From positions 1 through 64,000 of the IMG/VR virus record IMGVR_UViG_3300025732_000020: a DNA stretch of 64,000 nucleotides. One strand, given 5' to 3'. Each line of letters opens with the position of its first letter. Position 1 is the stretch's first letter. Under the pieces are notes generated by a model. The model saw only the letters and a program-made list of their open reading frames with translations. It had not been told where the DNA came from and did not search any database. Shown one piece after another: positions 19,892 through 27,499 of the stretch. The DNA is from a virus. The position numbers and the translations under genes were made by a program.

Positions 19892-20038
19892 ATGACTTAC
19901 GAAGTTCAAACTTGGGATGATGCAGATAAAACTGTATATTATGAAACCGTAAAGGATGCTATTGATTATGAGAGTGCTCGTGATATAATTGTAGAGAAGT
20001 ATCCAAACCGTAAAGTAATTGCTGTAATTAGAAAATGA
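19892..20038 (+). CDS. Hypothetical 48-residue protein
   Basis: Small alpha/beta protein (YEVQTWDDADKTVYYETV, KYPNRKVIAVIRK) with an ATGA overlap to the next gene. Function unknown. Confidence 0.57.
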   Translation: MTYEVQTWDDADKTVYYETVKDAIDYESARDIIVEKYPNRKVIAVIRK

Positions 20039-20466
20039 CTGAATTTCAACCAAATCCACAAACACCAGAACAAGTTGCCGATGGATTGCGTGATGCTTTT
20101 AGACAAGCAATCAAAGATGGTGTGATGGATGCTACTCCTTATCTGAAACAAATGACTTTCAAATCTGATATTGAAAAAACCGAAGCAGAAATTAAAGTGC
20201 TTCAAAAGAAACTTGAACTCCTCAAAGAGATTGAGACGCATAAATCTCAACCAAGAATGTATCTTGAAAACTCTGGGAAGTTTGAGGTTGTTTCTTATAA
20301 TGATAAGATTTATTATCGTCTGGAATATTCAACTGCTATTTTTTGGTATATGAGAAAAGAGGATGATAATGGTGCAATTCTCCTAAAACAGATTGCTGAT
20401 GGTGAAACTCATCGTCTTCTTGAAGGACTTTGGTTTAATGAAATTAGAAAGGGGAATTATGACTAA
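20035..20466 (+). CDS. Two-domain hypothetical protein sharing a domain with 24148-24876
   Basis: 143 residues. N-terminal helical part with a coiled coil (KTEAEIKVLQKKLELLKEIE at about 50-70). The C-terminal beta domain (FEVVSYNDKIYYRLEY, then DGETHRLLEGLWFN, KGNYD) is nearly the same as part of the 242-residue protein 4 kb downstream. The domain has been duplicated and joined to different partners. Function unknown. Confidence 0.68.
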   Translation: MTEFQPNPQTPEQVADGLRDAFRQAIKDGVMDATPYLKQMTFKSDIEKTEAEIKVLQKKLELLKEIETHKSQPRMYLENSGKFEVVSYNDKIYYRLEYSTAIFWYMRKEDDNGAILLKQIADGETHRLLEGLWFNEIRKGNYD

Positions 20467-20605
20467 CACTCAAAAAATTCAATCTGAAATTGATGAATTA
20501 CATAAAAAGTTTGATGTTCTTCAATCACAATCTGCGACTTTAAGTGAATTGAATAGTGTGCGAAGACAGTTAAATATTGCTTACGAAAAGTTGAGGAAGA
20601 ACTGA
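20459..20605 (+). CDS. Hypothetical 48-residue coiled-coil protein
   Basis: Helical, heptad-like (TQKIQSEIDELHKKFDVLQS, LSELNSVRRQLNIAYEKL). ATG 20459 overlaps the end of the previous gene by 8 nt. Function unknown. Confidence 0.57.
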   Translation: MTNTQKIQSEIDELHKKFDVLQSQSATLSELNSVRRQLNIAYEKLRKN

Positions 20606-20606
20606 A

Positions 20607-20786
20607 ATGACTGAACCAAAAAAGTGGAGTGAGACTTACGATAAAGAACTCACACTTGAAGAACTATTCCAACTGATTGTTAGTGTTGAGTACAGATTGA
20701 AAGATTATATTTGGGAACTTAAACAAGAAATTCAAGAATTAAAAAACACAGCACACTTCCACGACAATATGAATATTGAAAAATGA
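20607..20786 (+). CDS. Hypothetical 59-residue protein
   Basis: Shared junction CTGAAATGACTGAACC at the start. Helical and acidic (LTLEELFQLIVSVEYRLK, IWELKQEIQELKN). Function unknown. Confidence 0.58.
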   Translation: MTEPKKWSETYDKELTLEELFQLIVSVEYRLKDYIWELKQEIQELKNTAHFHDNMNIEK

Positions 20787-21121
20787 CTGAACCAGAAATC
20801 ATCGTAGAAAGAAAAAAATATGGAAGTTCTGCTATGGATTATACTATGAGAGTTTATCAAAAACTTGATGAAGAAACTATAATGATTGATGGTGTGAAGT
20901 ATCAAAAAGTAGAAGAACCAGAACCACTGATACTCAAAGATATTATTCGTGAGTGGATTGTTATTTACAATGTTAGAACTGATGGTATCAAAGACCATAT
21001 TACTAATGACCTTGTAGATAGAATTGAGAAAAAATGGTTGCCTGATGAAGATGATGGTGATGATAGATATGCTTGTGGATGGAATGATTGTGTTGAAAAG
21101 TTGAAGTTGAGGTTGAAATGA
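20783..21121 (+). CDS. Hypothetical 112-residue protein, paralogue of parts of 24148-24876
   Basis: IDGVKYQKVEEPEP at about 36-49 matches IMGVKYKRVEEPKP of the downstream 242-residue protein. The end (DRIEKKWLPDED, GWNDCVEKLKL) matches its C-terminus (DLVEDWLPKEQ, GFNHCLEKIKG). The central domain of the longer protein is missing here. Function unknown. Confidence 0.66.
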   Translation: MTEPEIIVERKKYGSSAMDYTMRVYQKLDEETIMIDGVKYQKVEEPEPLILKDIIREWIVIYNVRTDGIKDHITNDLVDRIEKKWLPDEDDGDDRYACGWNDCVEKLKLRLK

Positions 21122-21681
21122 CTGAACCATTAAATCATAAACTTGATGTAAGTAAAATCAAAACACTCAAAGATGTAAAGAATGTCTTTGAGTGTATGAA
21201 TTTGTATGCTTCTGCTGAAGAAGACAACGAACAGTATGAACTCCTCAAAGAATACTTCACTATTCCATATGAGCAACAAGAAATCAAATTTGAATTACCA
21301 CGCAAGTCATTAGAAGAAATCTCACAAGAGTTTGATGAGAAGATTGATGAGCAGATTGAAAGAGTAAAAGAGAAGTTTAATCAACTTGGATATACTCAAG
21401 AGTATCACTATCAAGTAAAGTTCAATAGAATTCTTGAGAACTTTGAGTATGCGAAGGAACACGGACAATTCCCAGTCAGACTTACAATAGGTAATTTAGA
21501 TTGTTCTACTCTTGGTGTGAGCAATGCTGTAGATTGGACTACAGAATTTAGAGTTGGTAAAGATGAGGTAGGATACTGGGACATCAAACCAAATATCAAA
21601 GTGTATTTGAAAAAGAAACCAAATCGTATTGTGAGATACTTTACTAAACTGCTTTTGGACTTTACATGGAAGGATAAATGA
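21118..21681 (+). CDS. Hypothetical 187-residue protein
   Basis: The largest gene in this part of the array. N-terminal helical half with a coiled coil (EISQEFDEKIDEQIERVKEK at about 64-83), then a beta-rich half (VRLTIGNLDCSTLGVSNAV, IKPNIKVYLKKKP). Start junction TTGAAATGACTGAACC. Function unknown. Confidence 0.66.
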   Translation: MTEPLNHKLDVSKIKTLKDVKNVFECMNLYASAEEDNEQYELLKEYFTIPYEQQEIKFELPRKSLEEISQEFDEKIDEQIERVKEKFNQLGYTQEYHYQVKFNRILENFEYAKEHGQFPVRLTIGNLDCSTLGVSNAVDWTTEFRVGKDEVGYWDIKPNIKVYLKKKPNRIVRYFTKLLLDFTWKDK

Positions 21682-21863
21682 GATACTACGAAACCAGAAC
21701 CTACGAACACCAGTGCGACTTTGATGCTAAAAACAGAGCAGAAAAAGCATCACAAGATTACTACAACAAGTGGATAAATCTTCGTAAGGAAGTTCGTAAT
21801 CTTGTAAGAGAACAAAACCTTACTATCACTCCTGATTTTGCTAAACTGATTGGATTGAAATGA
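21678..21863 (+). CDS. Hypothetical 61-residue protein
   Basis: ATGA overlaps both neighbours. Charged helical protein (AKNRAEKASQDYYNKWINLR, VREQNLTITPDFAKLIGLK). Function unknown. Confidence 0.6.
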   Translation: MRYYETRTYEHQCDFDAKNRAEKASQDYYNKWINLRKEVRNLVREQNLTITPDFAKLIGLK

Positions 21864-21964
21864 CTTACGCATCTTATTGTTGCCAAAAATGCGGAGAGCA
21901 GATAGGATATATTGGAAGGTTCTTTCAGTTTCTTCGTATTCCTTTACATCGGTGTGAGAAATGA
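21860..21964 (+). CDS. 34-residue Cys-containing peptide
   Basis: Start junction TTGAAATGACTTAC and ATGA overlap with the next gene. It contains CCQKCGEQIGYIGR and a final RCEK, a possible tiny zinc knuckle; shortness lowers confidence. Confidence 0.5.
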   Translation: MTYASYCCQKCGEQIGYIGRFFQFLRIPLHRCEK

Positions 21965-22254
21965 CTAATCCTCTCATAGAAAAATATAATGAACTCTACG
22001 GAAAGAAAGAAGAACCAAAACCAGATTATTATAAGGGTGAAAAGTCATACGCAGAAGAACTGGAAGAACTTCGGGATACTTCAACTATTCCTGTTAGTAA
22101 AATCAAAACTTATGACATTAATAGTGTGAATGTTTCTTTTCATCAAGTCGTAGAACAAGTCAAAAAAGGTGAGGCAAAAGTATCCACTATGAGTGTGGAA
22201 ATGGATATAATGTATGGAACAAAAATAACCTTTGAGGTTTATGTGGACACTTGA
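21961..22254 (+). CDS. Hypothetical 97-residue protein
   Basis: Acidic, with a Tyr-rich start (LYGKKEEPKPDYYKGEKSY) and a beta-rich end (STMSVEMDIMYGTKITFEVY). It is the last gene before the second terminator-promoter module. Function unknown. Confidence 0.62.
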   Translation: MTNPLIEKYNELYGKKEEPKPDYYKGEKSYAEELEELRDTSTIPVSKIKTYDINSVNVSFHQVVEQVKKGEAKVSTMSVEMDIMYGTKITFEVYVDT

Positions 22255-22256
22255 TG

Positions 22257-22303
22257 AACTGGCCCAGGAGCATCCCACAGGTGCTTCTTGATGTCGTATA
22301 ATA
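22257..22303 (+). repeat. Terminator-promoter module, copy 2
   Basis: AACTGGC, hairpin AGCATC/GGTGCT with a CCACA loop, T-rich stretch, then TATAATA. It mirrors the module at 16713-16759 in order, spacing and much of its sequence, and opens the next block of small genes. Confidence 0.65.
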
Positions 22304-22325
22304 CTCTCATACACACAGACATCCG

Positions 22326-22541
22326 ATGATTGACATCACAACTCAAATTCGCATCCAAAACCACGCAGATTATTGGTATACTGCCGAAGATCTTAATGTT
22401 GACTTAGGTTGTGAAGGTTTCACCGTTTCCTATTGGGAAATTCGCAAAGGAGAAGGAGATAAACGAGTTAATTTTATTACTATGGATAAAGAAGAAGCAC
22501 TCGCAGTAGCAGACGCAATCTACAAACTTTTTAAGAACTGA
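22326..22541 (+). CDS. Hypothetical 71-residue protein
   Basis: First gene after the second module; start ATCCGATGATTG. Beta-rich with a final helix (EEALAVADAIYKLFKN). The next ATG overlaps the stop by 1 nt. Function unknown. Confidence 0.63.
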   Translation: MIDITTQIRIQNHADYWYTAEDLNVDLGCEGFTVSYWEIRKGEGDKRVNFITMDKEEALAVADAIYKLFKN

Positions 22542-22714
22542 TGCACTACGAAACTGACATCATCATTCATCAGTATTCATCTGATGGAGATTTTTATTAC
22601 AAACTCAAAGTCACAGATGTAATGAATATGGATTACTACTATGATGGTAGTGCTTCTACACTTGATGATGTTATGGAATGTATCCAACTTCACCTCAAAC
22701 AACACCAGAACTGA
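22541..22714 (+). CDS. Hypothetical 57-residue protein
   Basis: Tyr/Asp-rich (HYETDIIIHQYSSDGDFYYK) beta hairpin followed by a helix (LDDVMECIQLHLKQHQN). 1 nt separates it from the next start. Function unknown. Confidence 0.6.
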   Translation: MHYETDIIIHQYSSDGDFYYKLKVTDVMNMDYYYDGSASTLDDVMECIQLHLKQHQN

Positions 22715-22715
22715 A

Positions 22716-22937
22716 ATGACTGACACACAAAAACTCCAATTCCTTCTCACCAAACTCAAAGAAACCGCACAGAGTAAGCATTGTTATGAAGAGTATGGTG
22801 ATGATTACTCACCTTCAGAAAGTGGTAGTTATGATGATGCTTTTGATGTGGGATTTGAGTATGGTGAAATCACATTTGCTCGTGAATTGCTTCAAAAACT
22901 AAACTTCCAAGTACAAATTGAACCTCATTTGAAATGA
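22716..22937 (+). CDS. Hypothetical 73-residue protein
   Basis: Start junction CTGAAATGACTGAC. Helix, acidic Ser/Tyr/Asp centre (YGDDYSPSESGSYDDAFDVG), helix. Function unknown. Confidence 0.6.
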   Translation: MTDTQKLQFLLTKLKETAQSKHCYEEYGDDYSPSESGSYDDAFDVGFEYGEITFARELLQKLNFQVQIEPHLK

Positions 22938-23125
22938 CTGACCAAGAAAAACTCTACAAACTCTGTATTCTTGATTTGCTAATTGCGATTGATGAGGACA
23001 TAGTGGATTGGAGAAACTATTACAAACTCTGGACAGCAGTTGGACTTGCTGATAAAACTCTTGATATTTGGGCAGGAGACAATCTCAAACAAATGCGTGA
23101 TGAACTTATTGAGGAATTGAAATGA
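22934..23125 (+). CDS. Hypothetical 63-residue helical protein
   Basis: Start junction TTGAAATGACTGACC. It reads MTDQEKLYKLCILDLLIAID and ends LKQMRDELIEELK. ATGA overlaps on both sides. Function unknown. Confidence 0.6.
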   Translation: MTDQEKLYKLCILDLLIAIDEDIVDWRNYYKLWTAVGLADKTLDIWAGDNLKQMRDELIEELK

Positions 23126-23256
23126 CCAGATTTGAAAAGAAAGATGAAAGAAACAAAAAGTTCATTCAAACAAAAGGATATGATATTTGGGGTAGAAATG
23201 TTGATAAGGCAAGAGTTACCGAACACGATAGAAAAAGAGGTGTAAAAACTAAATGA
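23122..23256 (+). CDS. Small basic protein, 44 residues
   Basis: Start junction TTGAAATGACCAG. Highly charged and basic (FEKKDERNKKFIQTKGYD, EHDRKRGVKTK), unlike the acidic neighbours; it could bind nucleic acid. Function unknown. Confidence 0.57.
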   Translation: MTRFEKKDERNKKFIQTKGYDIWGRNVDKARVTEHDRKRGVKTK

Positions 23257-23441
23257 AATACAACATCAAAAAACAACAAATCATTCAAAATGAAGAAGAT
23301 GGTTGGAGTTTTCAATTTTGGGAAGAAGTAGATTTTGTAAAAATTGTTTATTTTGAAAAACCACTTTCAAAAACAACAGAATTTCGTATTCCTAAAGATT
23401 GTGTAGAATATTTTATTGATGCTTTGGAGAACCTGAAATGA
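23253..23441 (+). CDS. Hypothetical 62-residue protein
   Basis: Beta-rich (KKQQIIQNEEDGWSFQFWEE, FVKIVYFEKPLSKTTEFRI) with a last short helix. ATGA overlaps. Function unknown. Confidence 0.6.
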   Translation: MKYNIKKQQIIQNEEDGWSFQFWEEVDFVKIVYFEKPLSKTTEFRIPKDCVEYFIDALENLK

Positions 23442-23629
23442 CTGACTTCTCTCAAGAACGATTTGTTGATTTAGGACAAACACTCTATGTTGAGTGGTTG
23501 AAAACCTTGAATAATGCTCAAAGTTCAACCGAAGAAGAAAGACGGGAACTATTTAAGTTTGCTGCTGAAATGTCTTTTGAAGCAGCAGAAGAGTTTGCTA
23601 AAGTATTCCATCATCAGGAGGAGAACTGA
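23438..23629 (+). CDS. Hypothetical 63-residue helical protein
   Basis: Start junction CTGAAATGACTGAC. Acidic helical bundle (EEERRELFKFAAEMSFEAAE). 1 nt to the next start. Function unknown. Confidence 0.6.
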   Translation: MTDFSQERFVDLGQTLYVEWLKTLNNAQSSTEEERRELFKFAAEMSFEAAEEFAKVFHHQEEN

Positions 23630-23630
23630 A

Positions 23631-23969
23631 ATGACTATCAAACGCATTCAAGTTAAAGAAACTAAAAGGTATTGTGGAGATTTTGATGGAAAACTTGAAG
23701 ACATTATTGCTTATCTTCAAGTAAAATTAGATGCTGGTTGGGAGGGACTTGAGGGTGAATATGAATGGGATTATGGTGGTGAAAGATACATCGAATATTA
23801 TCTCTACAAGTTCCGTGAAGAAACCGACAAAGAGTATGAGAAACGAGTAAAACAACTGGAGAAAGAAAAAGCAGAAAAAGCAAAAGCAAAGGAACGAAAA
23901 TTTCAACAACTCAAGAAAGACCTTGCTAATCTAACTGAAGACGAACTCAAACAACTTGGAGTAAAATGA
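23631..23969 (+). CDS. Hypothetical 112-residue protein with long charged helix
   Basis: Start junction CTGAAATGACTATC. N-terminal beta domain (IKRIQVKETKRYCGDFDG, YDYGGERYIEYY-like) then a long Lys/Glu helix (EKEKAEKAKAKERKFQQLKK). Function unknown. Confidence 0.62.
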   Translation: MTIKRIQVKETKRYCGDFDGKLEDIIAYLQVKLDAGWEGLEGEYEWDYGGERYIEYYLYKFREETDKEYEKRVKQLEKEKAEKAKAKERKFQQLKKDLANLTEDELKQLGVK

Positions 23970-24151
23970 TGGAACGAGTAAAATTCACACACATCACACG
24001 AGTGATTGATCCAAAGACCCGCATTCATTATCTGGATGCCGTTGATGAGAATGGATACCACTGGTCTGCTCAAATGACCCACCAAGAAGAACCTTGGATT
24101 GTTTACAAAGAAGTTTGGAAAAAAGACCCACAACAACCCTACGACCTATGA
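23966..24151 (+). CDS. Hypothetical 61-residue protein
   Basis: Small beta protein (VKFTHITRVIDPKTRIHYLD, WSAQMTHQEEPWIVYKEVW). ATGA overlaps on both sides. Function unknown. Confidence 0.6.
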   Translation: MMERVKFTHITRVIDPKTRIHYLDAVDENGYHWSAQMTHQEEPWIVYKEVWKKDPQQPYDL

Positions 24152-24876
24152 GTGATCTAATCTTCAAAACCAATGGAGAAGAAAAGTTTCGTATTCCTTC
24201 TCCGGCTCTTGAAACTGCAACTCTTGGGACTAAATGCCCTGAAACTAAACTTGAAATCAAAATGACTGGAACCGACATCTCAAAAGTTCTTATAGAAGGA
24301 GACTACGCAACCATTATGGGTGTGAAGTATAAGAGAGTGGAAGAACCAAAACCAAGAATGAACTTTCTATTTGATGGAAAGTGTGAGGTTGTTTCTTATA
24401 ATAAAAAATCTTATTATCGTTTTGAATTTCCTGATGAGATTTATTGGTATAAGAGAACCAGTCATGAGACCTACTTAGATTTGAAGTTAGAACGCGTTAC
24501 TGACGGTGAAACTCATCGTCTTCTTGAAGGTGTGTGGTTCAATGATGTAAAAAAGGGGAAGTATGATGAACCTTATTGTCCCGATGAACCAGAGTATTAT
24601 GATGAAGTAGAGTGGGATAAGAAGGATAATTCCCAGTATCGTATTACTGATGAAGTAGTTGATAAGTTGATCAAACAACACCAAGCACAAAAACTTTTCA
24701 ATAGATTGCTAGATGAACTTGGGTATGATATTGATACCTGTGATGAAATTATGGATTTGGTAGAAGATTGGTTGCCGAAAGAACAATCAGCAGCAGGAAG
24801 TCAGAATGTAAATACTGAATTACTTGTGGATGGATTTAATCATTGTCTTGAAAAAATTAAGGGGATGCTACGATGA
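24148..24876 (+). CDS. Three-part hypothetical protein, mosaic of two smaller array genes
   Basis: 242 residues. The N-terminal part is followed by IMGVKYKRVEEPKP (near 65). A central beta domain follows (CEVVSYNKKSYYRFEFPDEI, DGETHRLLEGVWFN, KGKYD), then a helical end (DLVEDWLPKEQ, HCLEKIKGML). The first and last parts match the product at 20783-21121, and the centre matches the end of the product at 20035-20466. ATG 24148 is fixed by ATGA overlap. Function unknown. Confidence 0.7.
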   Translation: MSDLIFKTNGEEKFRIPSPALETATLGTKCPETKLEIKMTGTDISKVLIEGDYATIMGVKYKRVEEPKPRMNFLFDGKCEVVSYNKKSYYRFEFPDEIYWYKRTSHETYLDLKLERVTDGETHRLLEGVWFNDVKKGKYDEPYCPDEPEYYDEVEWDKKDNSQYRITDEVVDKLIKQHQAQKLFNRLLDELGYDIDTCDEIMDLVEDWLPKEQSAAGSQNVNTELLVDGFNHCLEKIKGMLR

Positions 24877-25058
24877 CTGAACGAAACTTTACAAAAGAAC
24901 TCCTATACTCATATTATGCTGATATGGAAGGTGGAGATGATGTTGAGAGCATTGATTATCGTTCTTTGATACATATCATCACCGAACTTCATAATAGGAT
25001 TGAGAAACTTGAGGCATGGAAAGATCGTGTACAAAAAACTGCTAAGGGGATCAAATGA
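24873..25058 (+). CDS. Hypothetical 61-residue helical protein
   Basis: Start junction CGATGACTGAACG. Ends in a coiled-coil-like helix (HIITELHNRIEKLEAWKDRV). ATGA overlap with the following gene. Function unknown. Confidence 0.6.
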   Translation: MTERNFTKELLYSYYADMEGGDDVESIDYRSLIHIITELHNRIEKLEAWKDRVQKTAKGIK

Positions 25059-25300
25059 CTGAAGATGATAAGTATGCTCTTAAAGAGTTTCTCCGTGCTG
25101 TTGGTGTTACTGCCAGTGTCCTTATTGTATTCGGTATAATTTGCCTTGTGGTTATTAGTCTTTCCACAGGCGATGATAAACCAATCAGCTCCTCATCGTT
25201 TGAAGTGGTTGACAAATACAAAGAATGTGATATAGTGAGGTATGCTCCGCATCAGGCAGCAGAGTACAAATACTTCCTTTATTGCGAGGGAAACAAATGA
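25055..25300 (+). CDS. Single-pass membrane protein, 81 residues
   Basis: Start junction ATCAAATGACTGAAG. A clear transmembrane helix at about 15-37 (AVGVTASVLIVFGIICLVVI) is followed by a polar, Cys-containing domain (CDIVRYAPHQAAEYKYFLYC). The second half is probably periplasmic or lumenal with a possible disulphide. Function unknown. Confidence 0.68.
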   Translation: MTEDDKYALKEFLRAVGVTASVLIVFGIICLVVISLSTGDDKPISSSSFEVVDKYKECDIVRYAPHQAAEYKYFLYCEGNK

Positions 25301-25587
25301 CACATTCTGAGCATTATTACGATTACAACCGCAATGATCTTTCTCGCCCCAACCCCTTCGACTCACTCCCCAGTCCTGTGGCCGAGGGGATTATGGACAT
25401 CTACTATGGCAACTTTTCCGATCTAGATGATAGTCCTTTCGATCGTAAATGCATTGCCGATATCCTAGAGTACACAATCAGGCAACTCCGAGAGCACCAA
25501 GAACCCGGGCATGGTCGCTTTGTAATCTTTTGTGAAGATCTCTGGGATGTGGTTGACGCCTTGAGAAAGGAGTCCTATAATGAATGA
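25297..25587 (+). CDS. Hypothetical 96-residue protein
   Basis: ATG 25297 overlaps the previous stop. SPVAEGIMDIYYGNF and CIADILEYTIRQLREHQEPG lead to FVIFCEDLWDVVDALRKE, resembling the end of the product at 18680-18931. Function unknown. Confidence 0.63.
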   Translation: MTHSEHYYDYNRNDLSRPNPFDSLPSPVAEGIMDIYYGNFSDLDDSPFDRKCIADILEYTIRQLREHQEPGHGRFVIFCEDLWDVVDALRKESYNE

Positions 25588-26101
25588 GGATATGCCATGG
25601 GTCAACTTGACAGACAAAGAAGTGGAAGAGCTTAGAGCCAAAAAGTATGAGCTCACCGAATACGGCAAACAACGATTAAAACAACTCATGAGGAACCAAG
25701 AACCCTATCCCGACGCAATGTTTGAGGAAGCAGAGCGACGTGAGGCAGAGCGTAAAGCCCTCGACACCCTTGATGAGATTTATGAGAAGCATGGAGATGC
25801 CATGTTACGCCTCACTGAGATCGAGAAGGATGAGTGGGAACGAGAGCAAAGAAGCGATCGTATTCTTGAGCGATATAATCAATTCTACAATGAAGAATGT
25901 TCTGGAATGCCACATGGCACACCAATCACCCCAGAACATATGCAAGCAATGACTCTGGAATGTATGATTGATGCTCTCATCTGCGAAAATATGAATGTAG
26001 AATATAATTCCATTGCGATTGATGATATCAAGGATTTGATTGAAGGACTGTATCGGCAGAGTGATGAATTTCTTAAACGAGTGAGGAAGAATAATGGATA
26101 A
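25580..26101 (+). CDS. Hypothetical 173-residue helical protein
   Basis: Strongly charged N-terminal two thirds (EEAERREAERKALDTLDEI, EIEKDEWEREQRSDRILERY) predicted as long helices, then a Met/Cys-rich helical end. AAAGGAG is 9 nt before the ATG, one of the few real Shine-Dalgarno sites in this block. Function unknown. Confidence 0.68.
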   Translation: MNEDMPWVNLTDKEVEELRAKKYELTEYGKQRLKQLMRNQEPYPDAMFEEAERREAERKALDTLDEIYEKHGDAMLRLTEIEKDEWEREQRSDRILERYNQFYNEECSGMPHGTPITPEHMQAMTLECMIDALICENMNVEYNSIAIDDIKDLIEGLYRQSDEFLKRVRKNNG

Positions 26102-26384
26102 ACCATTCTATCGGTTTTTTGTGATTGATTATTGTGCTACTGGTGAAGGTCGCTCTATCTGGTTGCAGATCTGTCGCTATGACCTTGACGGAGAAAGAGA
26201 TTATGAGTTCGCAAAATTTGTAAACTTTGTGAACAATGATTATTATCTGCGTGGATGTGATGAACTTACAGAGCGAGAGTTTTTGGATAAGTATACAAGG
26301 TTTATGCCAAACCTGATTGCTAATATGCTACAGAAGAAAACTATCGGCACATGGAAAACTCATTTGCATTTTAACTTATCATGA
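26094..26384 (+). CDS. Hypothetical 96-residue protein
   Basis: Starts inside the end of the previous gene. YRFFVIDYCATGEGRSIWLQ near the start recalls GRAVWLGIYL in the next gene, so the two may share a fold. Function unknown. Confidence 0.62.
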   Translation: MDKPFYRFFVIDYCATGEGRSIWLQICRYDLDGERDYEFAKFVNFVNNDYYLRGCDELTEREFLDKYTRFMPNLIANMLQKKTIGTWKTHLHFNLS

Positions 26385-26566
26385 GTCGATTTATTAAAAA
26401 CCCTGATGAGATCCTCTTAGAGGATATTAAAATGGTCCATTATGAAACCATGGAACAAGGCCGGGCAGTATGGCTTGGGATCTATCTTAATAATGGCCAA
26501 ATCTTCCATCTCAATATAGGAGGAGATAATCTCTATGTTAATTACTCAGATGAAAGCATGGATTGA
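26381..26566 (+). CDS. Hypothetical 61-residue protein
   Basis: ATGA overlap. Beta-rich middle (GRAVWLGIYLNNGQIFHLNI). The next gene starts 32 nt before its end. Function unknown. Confidence 0.6.
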   Translation: MSRFIKNPDEILLEDIKMVHYETMEQGRAVWLGIYLNNGQIFHLNIGGDNLYVNYSDESMD

Positions 26567-26756
26567 GGAGGCCTGGTGGGCATGGGGTAATGGCATTTCG
26601 TTTCGATTTATCAACTATAATGATAACATCGACCGCTGCGCTTTTTTCGAAGAGATAAATTGTGGATGGTATCAAATGTACATTTATCCATACGATGATT
26701 GGTTTCGCCCTTCACACTCGCCCGAACGAAAATTACGACTGGGAAAATGGACATGA
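26535..26756 (+). CDS. Hypothetical 73-residue Trp-rich protein
   Basis: GGAGGAG lies 10 nt upstream of the ATG. It has seven Trp in 73 residues (EEAWWAWGNG, GWYQMYIYPYDDWFRP). Function unknown. Confidence 0.6.
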   Translation: MLITQMKAWIEEAWWAWGNGISFRFINYNDNIDRCAFFEEINCGWYQMYIYPYDDWFRPSHSPERKLRLGKWT

Positions 26757-26989
26757 CTCCAACTGAAGCTGGATTTGATGGAGAACGTGGAGTAAATCTG
26801 AACATCCCTCCAATGATGCATGGTGGAATTTACAAACTCCGAAGAGGTTCTGTGAAACCAGATTTAGAAAAACATAGCTACAAGAATCAGTTATTGTGGT
26901 ACATCCCAGAAAATAAAGAGCCAAAACTCTTGTATTGCAATGCGAATAATCAATTATTTGAACTTAATTTCACTCCTATAGACCTATGA
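26753..26989 (+). CDS. Hypothetical 78-residue protein
   Basis: ATG 26753 overlaps the previous stop. Gly/Pro-rich start (GFDGERGVNLNIPPMMHGG), beta-rich end. Function unknown. Confidence 0.6.
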   Translation: MTPTEAGFDGERGVNLNIPPMMHGGIYKLRRGSVKPDLEKHSYKNQLLWYIPENKEPKLLYCNANNQLFELNFTPIDL

Positions 26990-27330
26990 ACCTCCCAATC
27001 TCTTTAAATAAGTGGGTTATCTCAAATAAATTTATTAAGCATACCCCATTTTGGTGGTGGTATCGTCTAATCTCCCACGACAGATTCCGTCTCGGTGATT
27101 ATCACATCTACCCAGAGTTTTGGCGCTCTTTGAGTGGTGGATGGGAGCACATGGAATATGTACAAAAGTTCGAAGAGTTTTGGGGAAAAGGATCCTATCC
27201 ACCAGAGCGTATTACGGTCTCTGAAGAGGCTTATGACGAGTTGTTACGGCGTATCCATTCTCCACCGGATCCTGTTAGAATGGAGAGGTTAAAAGAGATA
27301 CTGAATCGCAAAGCCCCTTGGGAGGATTAA
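26986..27330 (+). CDS. Hypothetical 114-residue protein
   Basis: Aromatic N-terminus (HTPFWWWYRLISHDRFRLGD) and a helical end (ITVSEEAYDELLRRIHSPPD) that resembles an antitoxin-like or ribbon helix segment (SEEAYDELLRRI), though no toxin partner is visible. Function unknown. Confidence 0.62.
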   Translation: MNLPISLNKWVISNKFIKHTPFWWWYRLISHDRFRLGDYHIYPEFWRSLSGGWEHMEYVQKFEEFWGKGSYPPERITVSEEAYDELLRRIHSPPDPVRMERLKEILNRKAPWED

Positions 27331-27331
27331 A

Positions 27332-27499
27332 ATGAAACCTGAATTTTTTCAACGTCAATACAAACTCATTTACCACGCCATCCGCCGGTACCAAATCGAA
27401 AAGACAGTTCTCAATAGCACTGAATATCACGACTGCAACGAAATCCTTGACGAACTCTTTGACCATGTCTACACCCAACAACTGGAGCAAGTAACATGA
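27332..27499 (+). CDS. Hypothetical 55-residue protein
   Basis: GGAGG is 6 nt before the ATG. Helical and basic at first (QRQYKLIYHAIRRYQIEK), acidic later. ATGA overlap with the next gene. Function unknown. Confidence 0.6.
   Translation: MKPEFFQRQYKLIYHAIRRYQIEKTVLNSTEYHDCNEILDELFDHVYTQQLEQVT

Noticed and set aside
26986-27330. Antitoxin of a toxin-antitoxin pair
   Set aside because: A SEEAYDELLRRI helix resembles some antitoxins, but no toxin-like neighbour exists and the rest of the protein does not fit.
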